64,000 nucleotides of DNA from VXYL01 sp965243175 (GCA_965243175.1 OZ251532.1:1364001-1428000), one strand, 5' to 3'; shown: positions 18,731-27,806, counted from the stretch's first letter. Notes: a model not told the origin generated them from the sequence alone. Numbers and translations: made by a program.

Positions 18731-19876
18731 ATGGCGACGTTTGCGGAGTTCTTCGCGGGGATCGGCTTGGTTCGGGAGGCCATCGAGCCTCTCGGCTGGC
18801 GCTGCGTGTTCGCCAACGACATCGCCCTCGCCAAGGCGGAAATGTACGGCGAGCGCTTCGGCCTGCGCGACTTCGTCATCGACGACATCCAGCATGTGAC
18901 GGCCGAGACGCTTCCAGCGGACATCGACTTGGTGAGCGCATCCTTTCCGTGCATCGACCTCTCCTTGGCGGGCAACCGTGCCGGGCTGGCCGGCGAGCAC
19001 TCGGGGACGATTTGGCGCTTGCTCGAATTGCTGGCGGCGCGAAGCAGACTCGGACGGCAACCGAAAGCGGTGCTCTTGGAGAACGTGACCGGATTCCTCT
19101 CGTCGCATGGCGGCCGGGATTTGGCCGCGGTCTGCCGAGCTTTGCGCGAACTGGGCTACGCGATCGATCTGACCGTGGTGGACGCCCGCTGGTTCACCGC
19201 GCAAAGTCGGCCGCGCCTGTTCGTCTTGGCGACCAGAGCCTGTCGGGCGCTGGATCGCGCTTCGGGGTGCGTGTCGCGCATACGCCCTCCTGCCGTCCGA
19301 CGTTTCCAAGCCGCCCACGCCGACATTCCGTTCGTGGACACGCCGCTGCCGGAACCGCCTTCGAAGGCGCCGGATACGCTCTCGGCCGTGCTGGACGATT
19401 TGCGGCCAGACGACGAGCGGTGGTGGCCAGCCGACAAGACGACGGCATTGCTGCGCGACATGGCCACGGGCCATCGGCAGCGCGTGGACGAACTGCTGGC
19501 CGGAGAGCGCGACGGCGTGGCGACCATGTATCGCCGCCGGCGCAACGGCCGCACCGTCGGCGAAGTGCGCAGCGACCGCATCGCCGGCTGCCTGCGAACG
19601 CCGCAAGGCGGCAGCAGCGTACAGTTCCTCGTCGACTGCCGCTCGGACCGGCCGCGCATCAGGCCGTTGACCGGGCGAGAGTACGCCCGCTTGCAGGGCG
19701 CAAAGGGATTCCCAATTCGAGTCGGCGACCGCCAAGCGCGGATGGGCTTCGGCGATGCCGTCTGCGTACCTGCGGTGCGCTGGCTCGTGCAACATGCGTT
19801 CGGACACATCGCCAAGCGTGAGACCTCACGGGACATCCAGTTGTCTCTGGAGGAAGCGCTGACGGCTTCGGCTTAA
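18731..19876 (+). CDS. DNA (cytosine-5-)-methyltransferase of a type II R-M system
   Basis: C5-cytosine DNA methyltransferase of 381 residues. Motif I is FAEFFAGIGLVREA (residues 4-17). Motif IV has the catalytic Cys74 in SFPCIDLS, where the usual PCQ is PCI. Motif VI is ENV at 117-119, motif VIII is Q158-S-R-P-R162, and RPLTGREYARLQGA is the motif IX region. The target-recognition region lies between about 200 and 300. Start ATG 18731 follows the tandem palindromes. A probable endonuclease gene starts two bases after its stop, so the pair forms a compact unit next to tRNA-Thr. The recognition sequence cannot be read from this. Confidence 0.9.
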   Translation: MATFAEFFAGIGLVREAIEPLGWRCVFANDIALAKAEMYGERFGLRDFVIDDIQHVTAETLPADIDLVSASFPCIDLSLAGNRAGLAGEHSGTIWRLLELLAARSRLGRQPKAVLLENVTGFLSSHGGRDLAAVCRALRELGYAIDLTVVDARWFTAQSRPRLFVLATRACRALDRASGCVSRIRPPAVRRFQAAHADIPFVDTPLPEPPSKAPDTLSAVLDDLRPDDERWWPADKTTALLRDMATGHRQRVDELLAGERDGVATMYRRRRNGRTVGEVRSDRIAGCLRTPQGGSSVQFLVDCRSDRPRIRPLTGREYARLQGAKGFPIRVGDRQARMGFGDAVCVPAVRWLVQHAFGHIAKRETSRDIQLSLEEALTASA

Positions 19877-19878
19877 GG

Positions 19879-20439
19879 GTGGGCTGGAACGTGCTGTCGC
19901 GAGAGCTCGACGTTCAAGGCGCGCTGATCTACTTCCATGCGTACATGTACGGTCCCTATCAGGGACGAGCTCGCCTGTTCCGGCTCCGCGGTTTGGCACC
20001 GCGGATGGTGATGTCAGAGGACTGGGAGGTGTTTTCGTCGATACTGCTGAGATCGGCAGGGTCGGCGAGTCGGTCTGGGCCGGACTTGGGCGACTATGAG
20101 GTCAAGTCGGCCGTCTATGGCAACGCCTTCGAGTATCAGTACCACCGCAACTCCTGGGAGACCAAATTGGAGGCGGATGGCGACGCGGGGCATGTCTTCA
20201 TCTGGCACAAGGACGAACTCTCCCATGTCGAGGTTTGGTTCTGCGAGGGGGCGGACTTGCGGGAGCTGCTTGACGAGTGGAAGGCGAAAAGACCATACAC
20301 CGACGTTCAACAACAGCGCTTTCGGAAGACCGTCAGCGCTAGCTGGGTGAGGGAAAACGCGACTCCGCTGTTGTGCGTCGTGGATGGCGAGGCGGTCAAG
20401 GACTGGCCCGACACTCAGCCTCACGCTTCGTCGGATTGA
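19879..20439 (+). CDS. Probable type II restriction endonuclease (PD-(D/E)xK-like)
   Basis: Protein of 186 residues with a GTG start, two bases after the methyltransferase stop. I do not recognise the family by overall sequence. A PD-(D/E)xK-like core is visible: Pro68-Asp69, then Glu74-x-Lys76, in SGPDLGDYEVKSAVYG. It is followed by FEYQYHRNSW and later FIWHKDELSHVEVWF, which look like core beta strands. Size, position and motif together fit the nuclease partner of the preceding methyltransferase. A different function, such as an accessory protein, is possible. The gene is slightly less GC-rich than its neighbours. Confidence 0.65.
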   Translation: MGWNVLSRELDVQGALIYFHAYMYGPYQGRARLFRLRGLAPRMVMSEDWEVFSSILLRSAGSASRSGPDLGDYEVKSAVYGNAFEYQYHRNSWETKLEADGDAGHVFIWHKDELSHVEVWFCEGADLRELLDEWKAKRPYTDVQQQRFRKTVSASWVRENATPLLCVVDGEAVKDWPDTQPHASSD

Positions 20440-20522
20440 CGCCCGCTTAAGCCCTGTCACTTGGCACGAGATCGGCTGGCGTCCCGCCCGTCGTCGGAGT
20501 AGGATGCGCTTCGCTTCGGGCT

Positions 20523-20599
20523 GCCGGAATAGCTCAGCACGGTAGAGCAACTGATTCGTAATCAGTGGGTCGGCGGTTCAAATCCGCCTTCCGGCACCA
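20523..20599 (+). tRNA. tRNA-Thr (anticodon CGT)
   Basis: Full cloverleaf: acceptor GCCGGAA pairs with TTCCGGC; D-arm GCTC/GAGC; anticodon stem ACTGA/TCAGT around loop TTCGTAA with anticodon CGT; T-arm GGCGG TTCAAAT CCGCC; discriminator A and encoded CCA. It reads the threonine codon ACG. It lies between the restriction-modification pair and nadC. Confidence 0.96.
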
Positions 20600-20609
20600 A
20601 CGCGGCAGG

Positions 20610-21452
20610 TCAGGCCTCCTTGCGGACGATTCGCATCGAAAGATCCAGCGGCACGACGGCCTTGGTGATCTCGCCGATGGAGATGTAGTCCACGCCGGTG
20701 TCTGCGATGGCGCTCACGGTGTCCAGCGTGATGCCGCCGGATGCTTCCAGGGCGACGCGGCCTTGGGCGGCTGCGACCGCGCTGCGGAGGTCGTCCAAGG
20801 AGTAGTTGTCGAGCAGGACGCGGTCCGCGCCGGCGGCAATTGCTTCGGCGAGTTGGGCGTTGTTCTCCACCTCCACTTCCACCTCCTTCTGCGGATGGCG
20901 TCGGCGGGCTTCCGCCACTGCGGCGGCGATTCCGCCCGCTGCGGCGATGTGGTTCTCCTTCAGCAGATAGGCGTCGAACAAGCCCAAGCGGTGGTTGCGC
21001 GCGCCGCCGGTGCGCACGGCGTACTTCTGCGCCAGGCGCAAGCCGGGCAGCGTCTTGCGGGTGTCGAGAATCACGGCGCGGGCGCCTTGCGTCGCATCCA
21101 CGTAGCGTCGCGCCTGGGTTGCGGTGCCGGAGAGCAGCTGCATGAAGTTGATGATCGTGCGCTCCACCGTCAGCAATCCCCGAGCCGGGCCGTGCAGCGT
21201 CAGCAGGGTGTCGCCAGCCGTCAGAGTGTCGCCGTCCTGGACGTGCCAGCGAGCGCGAGTGTCGCGGTCGATTTGGCGGCAGGCCTCGTCCACCCAAGGC
21301 TGGCCGCAGAAGACTCCGTCGTCGCGGGTGATCACTTGCGCTTCGGCCTGGGTCGTCGGCGCGATCAGCGCGGCGTTGATGTCGCCTTCGCCGATGTCTT
21401 CGCGCAGCGCTGCGGCCACGTCGCGTTTGACGGCATCCGGGTCTGGTCTCAT
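20610..21452 (-). CDS. nadC: Nicotinate-nucleotide pyrophosphorylase NadC
   Basis: Quinolinate phosphoribosyltransferase, converting quinolinate and PRPP to nicotinate mononucleotide in NAD synthesis; cytoplasmic. It is 280 residues. Signatures in order are LREDIGEGDINA, ERTIINFMQLLSG, LDTRKTLPGLRLAQKYAVR with GGARNHR, and EASGGITLDTVSAIADTGVD. The usual SVGALTK near the end reads SIGEITK here, a mild variant. It is divergent from ampD with 11 bases between the two start codons, so their expression signals overlap each other's coding starts. Confidence 0.94.
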   Translation of the reverse strand: MRPDPDAVKRDVAAALREDIGEGDINAALIAPTTQAEAQVITRDDGVFCGQPWVDEACRQIDRDTRARWHVQDGDTLTAGDTLLTLHGPARGLLTVERTIINFMQLLSGTATQARRYVDATQGARAVILDTRKTLPGLRLAQKYAVRTGGARNHRLGLFDAYLLKENHIAAAGGIAAAVAEARRRHPQKEVEVEVENNAQLAEAIAAGADRVLLDNYSLDDLRSAVAAAQGRVALEASGGITLDTVSAIADTGVDYISIGEITKAVVPLDLSMRIVRKEA

Positions 21453-21463
21453 ATTCGCAGTAT

Positions 21464-22039
21464 ATGCGTACCGTCGCTGCCGACCATTGGCTGCGGGGCG
21501 CGGCGCGATTGCCGTCGCCCAATGCCGACTGCCGACCTGATCCGCAGGATGTCTCCCTCGTGGTGCTGCACGGCATTTCGCTGCCGCCGGGGCGTTTCGG
21601 CACCGGCTTGGTGGAGGCGCTGTTCACGAACACGCTGGACGTGGCGCGGCATCCGGCGCTTGCGGACTTGGCTGGCGTGCGGGTCTCCAGCCATCTGCTG
21701 ATCTCCCGACATGGGCGCGTTACGCAGTTCGTGCCGTTCCATCGTCGCGCTTGGCACGCCGGCGTGTCGAGCTACGGCGGGCGGGCGGGATGCAACGCCT
21801 TCTCCATCGGCATCGAGCTGGAAGGCACGGACGACACGCCGTACACGGATTCGCAGTACCGGCGGTTGGTGGAAGTCGTCGGTGCGCTGATGCGGCGCTA
21901 CCCGGCGTTGTCGCCGTCACGCATCGTCGGCCACGCCGAAGTCGCGCCGGGGCGCAAGACCGATCCGGGGCCGGCCTTCGATTGGCCGCGACTGTTCGCG
22001 GGTTTGCGCGGCCGGCCCGTTGCGCCCGATGGCCTATAA
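21464..22039 (+). CDS. ampD: 1,6-anhydro-N-acetylmuramyl-L-alanine amidase AmpD
   Basis: Cytoplasmic zinc amidase of cell-wall recycling that removes the peptide from anhydro-muropeptides, and in some species controls beta-lactamase induction. It is 191 residues. Zinc ligands are His36 (VLHGISL), His157 and Asp167 (GHAEVAPGRKTDPG). Other landmarks are SSHLLISRHG, AWHAGVSSYGGR and FSIGIELEG. Start ATG 21464. The nadC-ampD divergence is found in many gammaproteobacteria. The C-terminal end overlaps the region that carries the -10-like element of aceE. Confidence 0.94.
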   Translation: MRTVAADHWLRGAARLPSPNADCRPDPQDVSLVVLHGISLPPGRFGTGLVEALFTNTLDVARHPALADLAGVRVSSHLLISRHGRVTQFVPFHRRAWHAGVSSYGGRAGCNAFSIGIELEGTDDTPYTDSQYRRLVEVVGALMRRYPALSPSRIVGHAEVAPGRKTDPGPAFDWPRLFAGLRGRPVAPDGL

Positions 22040-22059
22040 TCGGCGCCGAGGCAAGGAGG
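22035..22059 (+). promoter_or_regulatory. -10-like box and ribosome binding site of aceE
   Basis: A perfect TATAAT at 22035-22040, overlapping the ampD stop, and an AAGGAGG ribosome site at 22053-22059, six bases before the aceE ATG. No convincing -35 is placed at the right distance, and the leader would be very short. Confidence 0.4.
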
Positions 22060-22065
22060 CTGCGC

Positions 22066-24780
22066 ATGGCCAGCTCCGGGAACACGCGGGAGGCGGTCGC
22101 TGACGAAACGCGCGATGGCGGACGCGCGGACGGCGTCGATCCCGACCCGGCCGAGACCCGCGAGTGGCTGGACTCCATCGAATACGTCCTCGAGAATCAC
22201 GGCATCGAACGCGCCAACTTCCTGCTGGAACGCCTCTCGTCGCGCCTCACGCAAACCGGCGCGCGCCTGCCGTACACGATCACCACGCCCTACCGGAACA
22301 CCATCCCGGCGAACCGCGAAGCCTTCATGCCGGGCGACCTGTTCATCGAGCGCCGCATTCGCGCTCTGATCCGCTGGAACGCGCTGGCGATGGTGGTGCG
22401 GGCGAATCGCCGCGACGGCGATCTCGGCGGCCACATCTCCACCTTCGCATCCGCGGCGACGCTCTACGAGGTGGGCTTCAACTATTTCTTTCGCGGCCCA
22501 TCGCAAGAACAGGCCGGCGACCTCATCTACTTCCAGGGCCACAGCGCGCCGGGAATCTACGCCCGCTCGTTTCTGGAAGGGCGCTTGGACGAGGCGGATC
22601 TGGATGCCTTTCGCCGCGAAGTGGATGGCGGCTTGTCCTCGTATCCGCATCCGTGGCTGATGTCCGACTATTGGCAGTTCCCGACCGTTTCGATGGGCCT
22701 CGGGCCGATCCAGGCGATCTACCAAGCGCACATCATGAAGTATCTGGACAGCCGCGGGCTGATTCCGATGGGCGACCGCAAGGTGTGGGCGTTCCTCGGC
22801 GATGGCGAATGCGACGAGCCGGAATCGCTGGGCGCCTTGGGCCTCGCTGGACGCGAAAAACTGGACAACCTCATCTTCGTCGTGAACTGCAATTTGCAGC
22901 GCCTCGACGGTCCGGTGCGCGGCAACAGCAAGATCATCCAGGAACTCGAAGGCGCGTTCCGGGGCGCCGGCTGGAACGTCGTCAAAGTGGTCTGGGGGCG
23001 GCTGTGGGATCCGCTCTTCGCGAACGATACGGACGGCCTGATGCAGCAGCGCATGGACGAAGCGGTGGACGGCGAGTACCAGAACTACAAGGCGAAAGGC
23101 GGCGCCTACACCCGCGAGCATTTCTTCGGCAAGTACCCCCCGCTTGCGGAGCGCGTGGCGGGCCTTTCCGACGACGACATCATGCGCCTGAACCGCGGCG
23201 GCCACGATCCGTTCAAGGTCTACGCCGCATACCACGCGGCGCTGCACCACAAGGGCGAACCGACGGTGATTCTGGCGAAGACCGTGAAAGGCTACGGCAT
23301 GGGGGACGCCGGCGAAGCGGAGAACACCACGCATCAAGTCAAGAAGCTGGAAACGGAGGACCTGAAACGCTTTCGCGACCGTTTCGACATTCCGTTGAGC
23401 GACGACGCGCTCGCCGACGTGCCCTACTATCGCCCGGCCGCGGACTCGCCGGAGACGGTCTACCTCAAACGGCAGCGGACCAAGCTCGGCGGCTCGATAC
23501 CGAAGCGCGAGGAACTGCAATGCGACGTGCCGGTCCCGCCGCTTTCCGTCTTCGATCAGCAACTGCAAGGCACCGGCGAACGCGCAGTATCCACGACGAT
23601 GGCTTTCGTGCGCTTGCTTTCCACGTTGACGCGCAACGCCGATCTCGGAAAGCGCATCGTGCCGATCATTCCAGACGAAGCGCGTACCTTCGGCATGGAA
23701 GGCATGTTCCGGCAGTTGGGCATCTACTCTTCCGAAGGGCAGCTCTACCAGCCCGAGGACTACGGCGAAATCGCCTCCTACCGCGAATCCCGGGACGGGC
23801 AGGTTCTGGAAGAAGGCATCAACGAATCGGGCGCGTTCGCGGCTTGGCTTTCCGCCGCGACTTCGTACAGCACCCATCGCTACACGCTCATTCCTTTCTA
23901 CATCTTCTACTCCATGTTCGGCTTCCAACGCATCGGCGACTTGGCATGGGCCGGCGGCGACATGCAGGCAAGGGGTTTCCTGATGGGCGCCACGGCTGGC
24001 CGCACGACGTTGAACGGCGAGGGCTTGCAGCATCAGGACGGCCACAGCCACTTGCTCGCTTCGACGATTCCGAACTGCGTCGCCTACGATCCCTGCTACG
24101 CCTTCGAACTCGCGGTGATCGTCCACGACGGCTTGCGGCGCATGTTCGGCGAAGGCGAGCGGCTGTTCTACTACATCACCTTGATGAACGAGAACTACCC
24201 GCAGCCAGCATTGCCGGAAGGCGCCGCCGAGGACATTCTGCGCGGCATGTACAAACTCGAAACCATCGGCGAGAGCGGGCAAGGCGGCAAGCACGTGCGT
24301 CTGCTCGGCAGCGGCACAATTCTGCGCGAAGTGCGCAAGGCCGCGCGGCGCCTGCACGAGGACTACGGCATCGCAAGCGACGTCTACAGCGTCACCAGCT
24401 TCACGGAACTCGCCCGCGACGGCAACGACGTGGCGCGCTGGAACCTTCTTCACGCCGACGAATCGCCGCGTCGCAGCCACGTCGCGCAATGTCTGGACGG
24501 GGACTCGCCGGTGGTAGCCGCCACCGACTACGTGCGAGCGGTCGCGGACGGCATTCGCGGCCACTTCCGCGCACCCTACCGAGTGCTCGGCACGGACGGC
24601 TTCGGGCGCAGCGACACCCGCGAAAAACTGCGCGACTTCTTCGAGGTGGACGAGCGCTTCGTAACCTTGGCGGCGCTGCGTGAACTTCAGGATCGACAAG
24701 TGATTTCCGCCGCGGACGTGATGGACGCGATGCGCAAACTCGACATTTCTTCCGACCGCGACAATCCGAGGTTGTCTTGA
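22066..24780 (+). CDS. aceE: Pyruvate dehydrogenase E1 component (homodimeric type)
   Basis: Thiamine-diphosphate enzyme that decarboxylates pyruvate and acetylates the lipoyl groups of AceF; cytoplasmic complex. It is 904 residues, the expected size for the alpha2 type. The ThDP motif begins at FLGDGECDEPES and ends in NCNLQRLDGPVRGN. Other landmarks are YPHPWLMSDYWQFPTVSMGLGP, KTVKGYGMG, PDEARTFGMEG and LQHQDGHSHLLAS. The N-terminal 30 residues are acidic and unconserved. ATG 22066 has a strong AAGGAGG site. The stop overlaps the aceF start (TTGA). Confidence 0.96.
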   Translation: MASSGNTREAVADETRDGGRADGVDPDPAETREWLDSIEYVLENHGIERANFLLERLSSRLTQTGARLPYTITTPYRNTIPANREAFMPGDLFIERRIRALIRWNALAMVVRANRRDGDLGGHISTFASAATLYEVGFNYFFRGPSQEQAGDLIYFQGHSAPGIYARSFLEGRLDEADLDAFRREVDGGLSSYPHPWLMSDYWQFPTVSMGLGPIQAIYQAHIMKYLDSRGLIPMGDRKVWAFLGDGECDEPESLGALGLAGREKLDNLIFVVNCNLQRLDGPVRGNSKIIQELEGAFRGAGWNVVKVVWGRLWDPLFANDTDGLMQQRMDEAVDGEYQNYKAKGGAYTREHFFGKYPPLAERVAGLSDDDIMRLNRGGHDPFKVYAAYHAALHHKGEPTVILAKTVKGYGMGDAGEAENTTHQVKKLETEDLKRFRDRFDIPLSDDALADVPYYRPAADSPETVYLKRQRTKLGGSIPKREELQCDVPVPPLSVFDQQLQGTGERAVSTTMAFVRLLSTLTRNADLGKRIVPIIPDEARTFGMEGMFRQLGIYSSEGQLYQPEDYGEIASYRESRDGQVLEEGINESGAFAAWLSAATSYSTHRYTLIPFYIFYSMFGFQRIGDLAWAGGDMQARGFLMGATAGRTTLNGEGLQHQDGHSHLLASTIPNCVAYDPCYAFELAVIVHDGLRRMFGEGERLFYYITLMNENYPQPALPEGAAEDILRGMYKLETIGESGQGGKHVRLLGSGTILREVRKAARRLHEDYGIASDVYSVTSFTELARDGNDVARWNLLHADESPRRSHVAQCLDGDSPVVAATDYVRAVADGIRGHFRAPYRVLGTDGFGRSDTREKLRDFFEVDERFVTLAALRELQDRQVISAADVMDAMRKLDISSDRDNPRLS

Positions 24781-26099
24781 GCGACGCGGGAAAACAAGGA
24801 TCCGGAGGGGCAAACGCCCTCGCGCAGGAAGTTTCCATTCCGGACATCGGCGATGCGGAGGATGTCGAAGTCATCGAGATCTGCGTGGCGCCTGGCGACA
24901 CCGTGGCGGAAAACGACGCGCTGATCGTCATCGAGTCGGACAAGGCATCCATGGAAGTGCCAGCACCGTTCGCCGGCACGGTCGCGGAAGTGCTGGTGGC
25001 GCTCTCCGATCGCGTCAACGCTGGCGACGCGATTCTGCGCTTGGACGCCGCCGCGCCGAAGGAAGCGGAGATCCGCGAAGACCCGTCGCCGCAAAGCGAA
25101 GCGGAACCTGTTCAGCCCGAGCCGAAAGCCGAACCCGCCCCCCCGAAGGCAGCGCCTGCGACTTCGGCGGTGCCCCCAGTCCCGGCGGTGCAAAAGCCGA
25201 CGGAGCAACCGACCCGCGTCTACGCCGGGCCAGCAGTGCGGCGACTAGCGCGCGAGCTGGGCGTGGATTTGCGCTCGGTGGTCGCCAGCGGCGATGGCGG
25301 GCGGATCGTCAAGGACGACGTCAAGGCGTTCGTGAAACAGGTGATGACGGCGCCTGCGGCAACGCACTTGCAGCCGATGGAAGCCATCGACTATTCGCGT
25401 TTCGGTGCCATTGAAATCGCCCCGCTGACGCGCATCCGCGAACGCGGCGCCGCCAACCTGCATCGCAGTTGGCAGCACGTGGTCCACGTCACGCAGCACG
25501 ACGCAGCGGACGTGACCGACTTGGAGGCGTTCCGCGCTTCGCTTCGAGAAGAAGCCGAAGCGCGCAACGTGAAACTCACCCCGCTGCCGCTCGTCGTCAA
25601 GGCCTGCATCCACGTCCTGCGCGTACACCCGCACTTCAACGCATCGCTCAATCCGGCCGTTTCCGCCCTAGTCCACAAGCGCTACTACCACATCGGCATC
25701 GCTGTCGATACGGAAGACGGCCTGGTCGTGCCGGTGGTGCGCGACGCCGACAAACTCCGACTGTTCGAGCTTGCCGAGAAGGTCGCCGCGCTGTCACAAG
25801 CGGCCAGGGAAAAGAAGCTGCGCCCAGACGATCTCCAAGGCGGCAGCTTCACGATTTCCAGCCTGGGCGCCATCGGCGGCACCGGCTTCACGCCAATCGT
25901 CAACGCCCCGGAGGTCGCCATTCTCGGCGTGGCGCGAATGGGCCTGCGGCCAGTCTGGGACGGCGACTCGTTCCGCCCACGCAAGATGCTGCCGCTGTCG
26001 CTTTCCTACGACCACCGCGCCATCAACGGCGCCGAAGGCGGACGCTTCATGGCCGACCTGGTAGCTACGTTGGGCGACATCCGCCGCTTGATTCTGTAG
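24777..26099 (+). CDS. aceF: Pyruvate dehydrogenase E2 (dihydrolipoamide acetyltransferase)
   Basis: Core of the pyruvate dehydrogenase complex, transferring acetyl from lipoamide to CoA. It is 440 residues with one lipoyl domain (lipoyl lysine Lys56 in ESDKASME), an Ala/Pro-rich linker at about 94-145, a subunit-binding domain at about 147-185 and the catalytic domain (SYDHRAINGAEGGRF near 410). The TTG start at 24777 overlaps aceE. The N-terminus has an extra stretch before VSIPDIG, encoded by a degenerate copy of the GAGGGGC palindrome (24803-24826). No lpdA follows. Confidence 0.94.
   Translation: MSDAGKQGSGGANALAQEVSIPDIGDAEDVEVIEICVAPGDTVAENDALIVIESDKASMEVPAPFAGTVAEVLVALSDRVNAGDAILRLDAAAPKEAEIREDPSPQSEAEPVQPEPKAEPAPPKAAPATSAVPPVPAVQKPTEQPTRVYAGPAVRRLARELGVDLRSVVASGDGGRIVKDDVKAFVKQVMTAPAATHLQPMEAIDYSRFGAIEIAPLTRIRERGAANLHRSWQHVVHVTQHDAADVTDLEAFRASLREEAEARNVKLTPLPLVVKACIHVLRVHPHFNASLNPAVSALVHKRYYHIGIAVDTEDGLVVPVVRDADKLRLFELAEKVAALSQAAREKKLRPDDLQGGSFTISSLGAIGGTGFTPIVNAPEVAILGVARMGLRPVWDGDSFRPRKMLPLSLSYDHRAINGAEGGRFMADLVATLGDIRRLIL
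24803..24826. repeat. Degenerate REP-like palindrome inside the aceF start
   Basis: GGAGGGGCAAACGCCCTCGC matches the GCGAGGGGCAAGCCCCTCGC palindrome of 5987-6006 and 18618-18705 with an inserted base and minor changes. It encodes the GGANALA part of the non-conserved AceF N-terminal extension. Confidence 0.5.
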
Positions 26100-26111
26100 G
26101 AGGAACCAGAG

Positions 26112-26825
26112 TTGCCAATCCGCTTCCCGTCCGCAACACAGATCTTCCACAGCACGGCGTTGTCGGTCATCACGTTCACGACGTTGGCAGCGACTGCCGA
26201 GTCCGTTCGCTACGCAGACGTCTTGGTCGCGAACCCCGAGGTATCCGTCGCGTGCAGCTACACCGTCGTAGCGCAGTCGTCGGAACAACCCGACGAGATA
26301 CGCGAGGAACGCTTCGAGGCGAACGAAGACGGCGGTTCGTGGCAGCTCGTGTCGATCAACAGCGAGCCGCCTTCGGCAGACGCCCTCGACGACTACGCGG
26401 ATTCCCGCGAGGAACGGGGAGGTCGCCCAAACCCGGCAGCCGACTTTCCGCTGGCGGAGTTGATCCAGGAACAATCCGTCGTCCTCCAAAGCGAAGACGC
26501 GCAGACCATCGTGTTCTCTTTCACCCCGGCGGAAGACAATGGCCCAGATCCAAATAGCATGGCCGGCACCCTCGTGGTGGACGCCGCAACGCTCCGCCCA
26601 CGCACCATCACGATCACGAACACCGAGACGATTTCCCCGGCAGCAACCGTGAAGATCAAGGAACTGCTGCAGGAGTTCGAGTTCCTAGCCGAGCCGGAGA
26701 CCAGCGCTCTGCTGCTGAAGTCGATGCACTTCGCAGTCAAAGGCAGGGCGATGGTCTTCAAGAAGATCAACCAGGAAGTCGAACTGCGGTTCTCGGACTA
26801 CCACTGCGAACCATCGTCCGATTGA
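26112..26825 (+). CDS. Hypothetical secreted protein
   Basis: Protein of 237 residues with a TTG start at 26112, 12 bases after aceF and preceded by a strong AGGAGGAA site. The N-terminus has a likely signal peptide to about residue 30 (cleavage near ATA-ES). The rest is acidic, with repeated beta-strand-like stretches such as TIVFSFTPAED, LVVDAATLRPRTITITNT and KINQEVELRFSDYHC. I do not recognise a family. It shares no obvious function with pyruvate dehydrogenase, although it may ride on the same transcript. A periplasmic or lipoprotein-like beta fold is plausible but unproven; there is no lipobox. Confidence 0.7.
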   Translation: MPIRFPSATQIFHSTALSVITFTTLAATAESVRYADVLVANPEVSVACSYTVVAQSSEQPDEIREERFEANEDGGSWQLVSINSEPPSADALDDYADSREERGGRPNPAADFPLAELIQEQSVVLQSEDAQTIVFSFTPAEDNGPDPNSMAGTLVVDAATLRPRTITITNTETISPAATVKIKELLQEFEFLAEPETSALLLKSMHFAVKGRAMVFKKINQEVELRFSDYHCEPSSD

Positions 26826-26900
26826 CTCGAAGGCGCCAACGCCCCGGGCTGGCGGACATCGTGATACGCCCAATGCGAGCGAGGGGCCGTTTGCAGTCCC

Positions 26901-27806
26901 TCAACCCGCCACCGCTCGTGGCAGCGGATACACCTGCGAGCGGTACGGGCTGCCGAATCCCGCCAGCCGTTTGAACAGCCCCGGATCCACGCAATCGTCC
27001 GCGAGTTCTCTCGGGAAGTGGTTGGGGATGTCGTCTTGCGGCAGGATCGCCGTGTGGCGGAAGAAGTTGGCGATGGTCAGGCGCAGGCCGGGCGTCTTCT
27101 TCGGGAACGCGCCGTGCCACAGGGCGCCGTGGAAAGCGATGAGCGAGCCGCGCGGGCACTCCACGGCAATCGCCTCGGCGACACATTCCGGCAGCGTGGG
27201 TTGGCACTTGCGCCGGTGCGAGCCTGGCACGCAGGCGAACGCGCCGTCCTCGCGGGTGTAGTCCGTCAGGCACCAGTTGCAGTTGGCGTTCAGCGCGTTG
27301 TCGCCCCACGGCAGCGGGATGCCGGCTTGGTCGGCGTGCAGGCCAAGGGAATCGCCGTAGCCTTCGCCCGCCCACTTCACGAAGCAGTTGTGCGAGCTGA
27401 AGCGGGCGGGGCTGGCACCCGCGGCATCGCCACGGGCGCCGAACAGGTGGTCGATGAGCGCCGTGGCCACTGGATTCACCGCTAGATCGCGGAACACGCG
27501 GTGGTAGGTGCAGAGCTGCATCAACTGGAACTGGCTCGGTTCCACGCCGGAGATGCGCTCCAGAAAGCCGCGAAAGTCGCCATAGTCCAGTGGGCGTGCC
27601 GGCCCGTCCTCAACGGAGAACTTGCAGCCGATCAGCTCCTCGGATTTGTCCAGCAGCTGCCGCACCAGCTCGTCGATCATCGCCGCGGAAACGCCCGTCA
27701 CCTCCGGCGGCACTACGACGTAGCCCTGCTCGTCCAGCTGCGCCAAGTACGGCGTCAGATCCGGCAGGCCTGCGTTGGTACCGGAGTGGTTGGCGGGGGT
27801 GTTCAT
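26901..27806 (-). CDS. Phytanoyl-CoA dioxygenase family (PhyH) oxygenase
   Basis: Fe(II)/2-oxoglutarate-dependent oxygenase of 301 residues. The iron triad is readable as His and Asp in LGLHADQAG and the distal His in LWHGAFPKKTPG; the Arg of GLRLTIANFF is the probable 2-oxoglutarate contact. Substrate unknown: PhyH-family enzymes of marine and symbiotic bacteria act on many small molecules. I chose ATG 27806 (MNTPANHSG); the frame continues to 27854. It is convergent with the secreted hypothetical gene and divergent from the AAA-ATPase gene. Confidence 0.85.
   Translation of the reverse strand: MNTPANHSGTNAGLPDLTPYLAQLDEQGYVVVPPEVTGVSAAMIDELVRQLLDKSEELIGCKFSVEDGPARPLDYGDFRGFLERISGVEPSQFQLMQLCTYHRVFRDLAVNPVATALIDHLFGARGDAAGASPARFSSHNCFVKWAGEGYGDSLGLHADQAGIPLPWGDNALNANCNWCLTDYTREDGAFACVPGSHRRKCQPTLPECVAEAIAVECPRGSLIAFHGALWHGAFPKKTPGLRLTIANFFRHTAILPQDDIPNHFPRELADDCVDPGLFKRLAGFGSPYRSQVYPLPRAVAG

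Noticed and set aside
20523..20599. tRNA-Thr as attachment site of an integrated element
   Set aside because: No second copy of the tRNA 3' end and no integrase are found in the window. The restriction genes lie on the 5' side of the tRNA, so ordinary integrase-mediated insertion is not supported.
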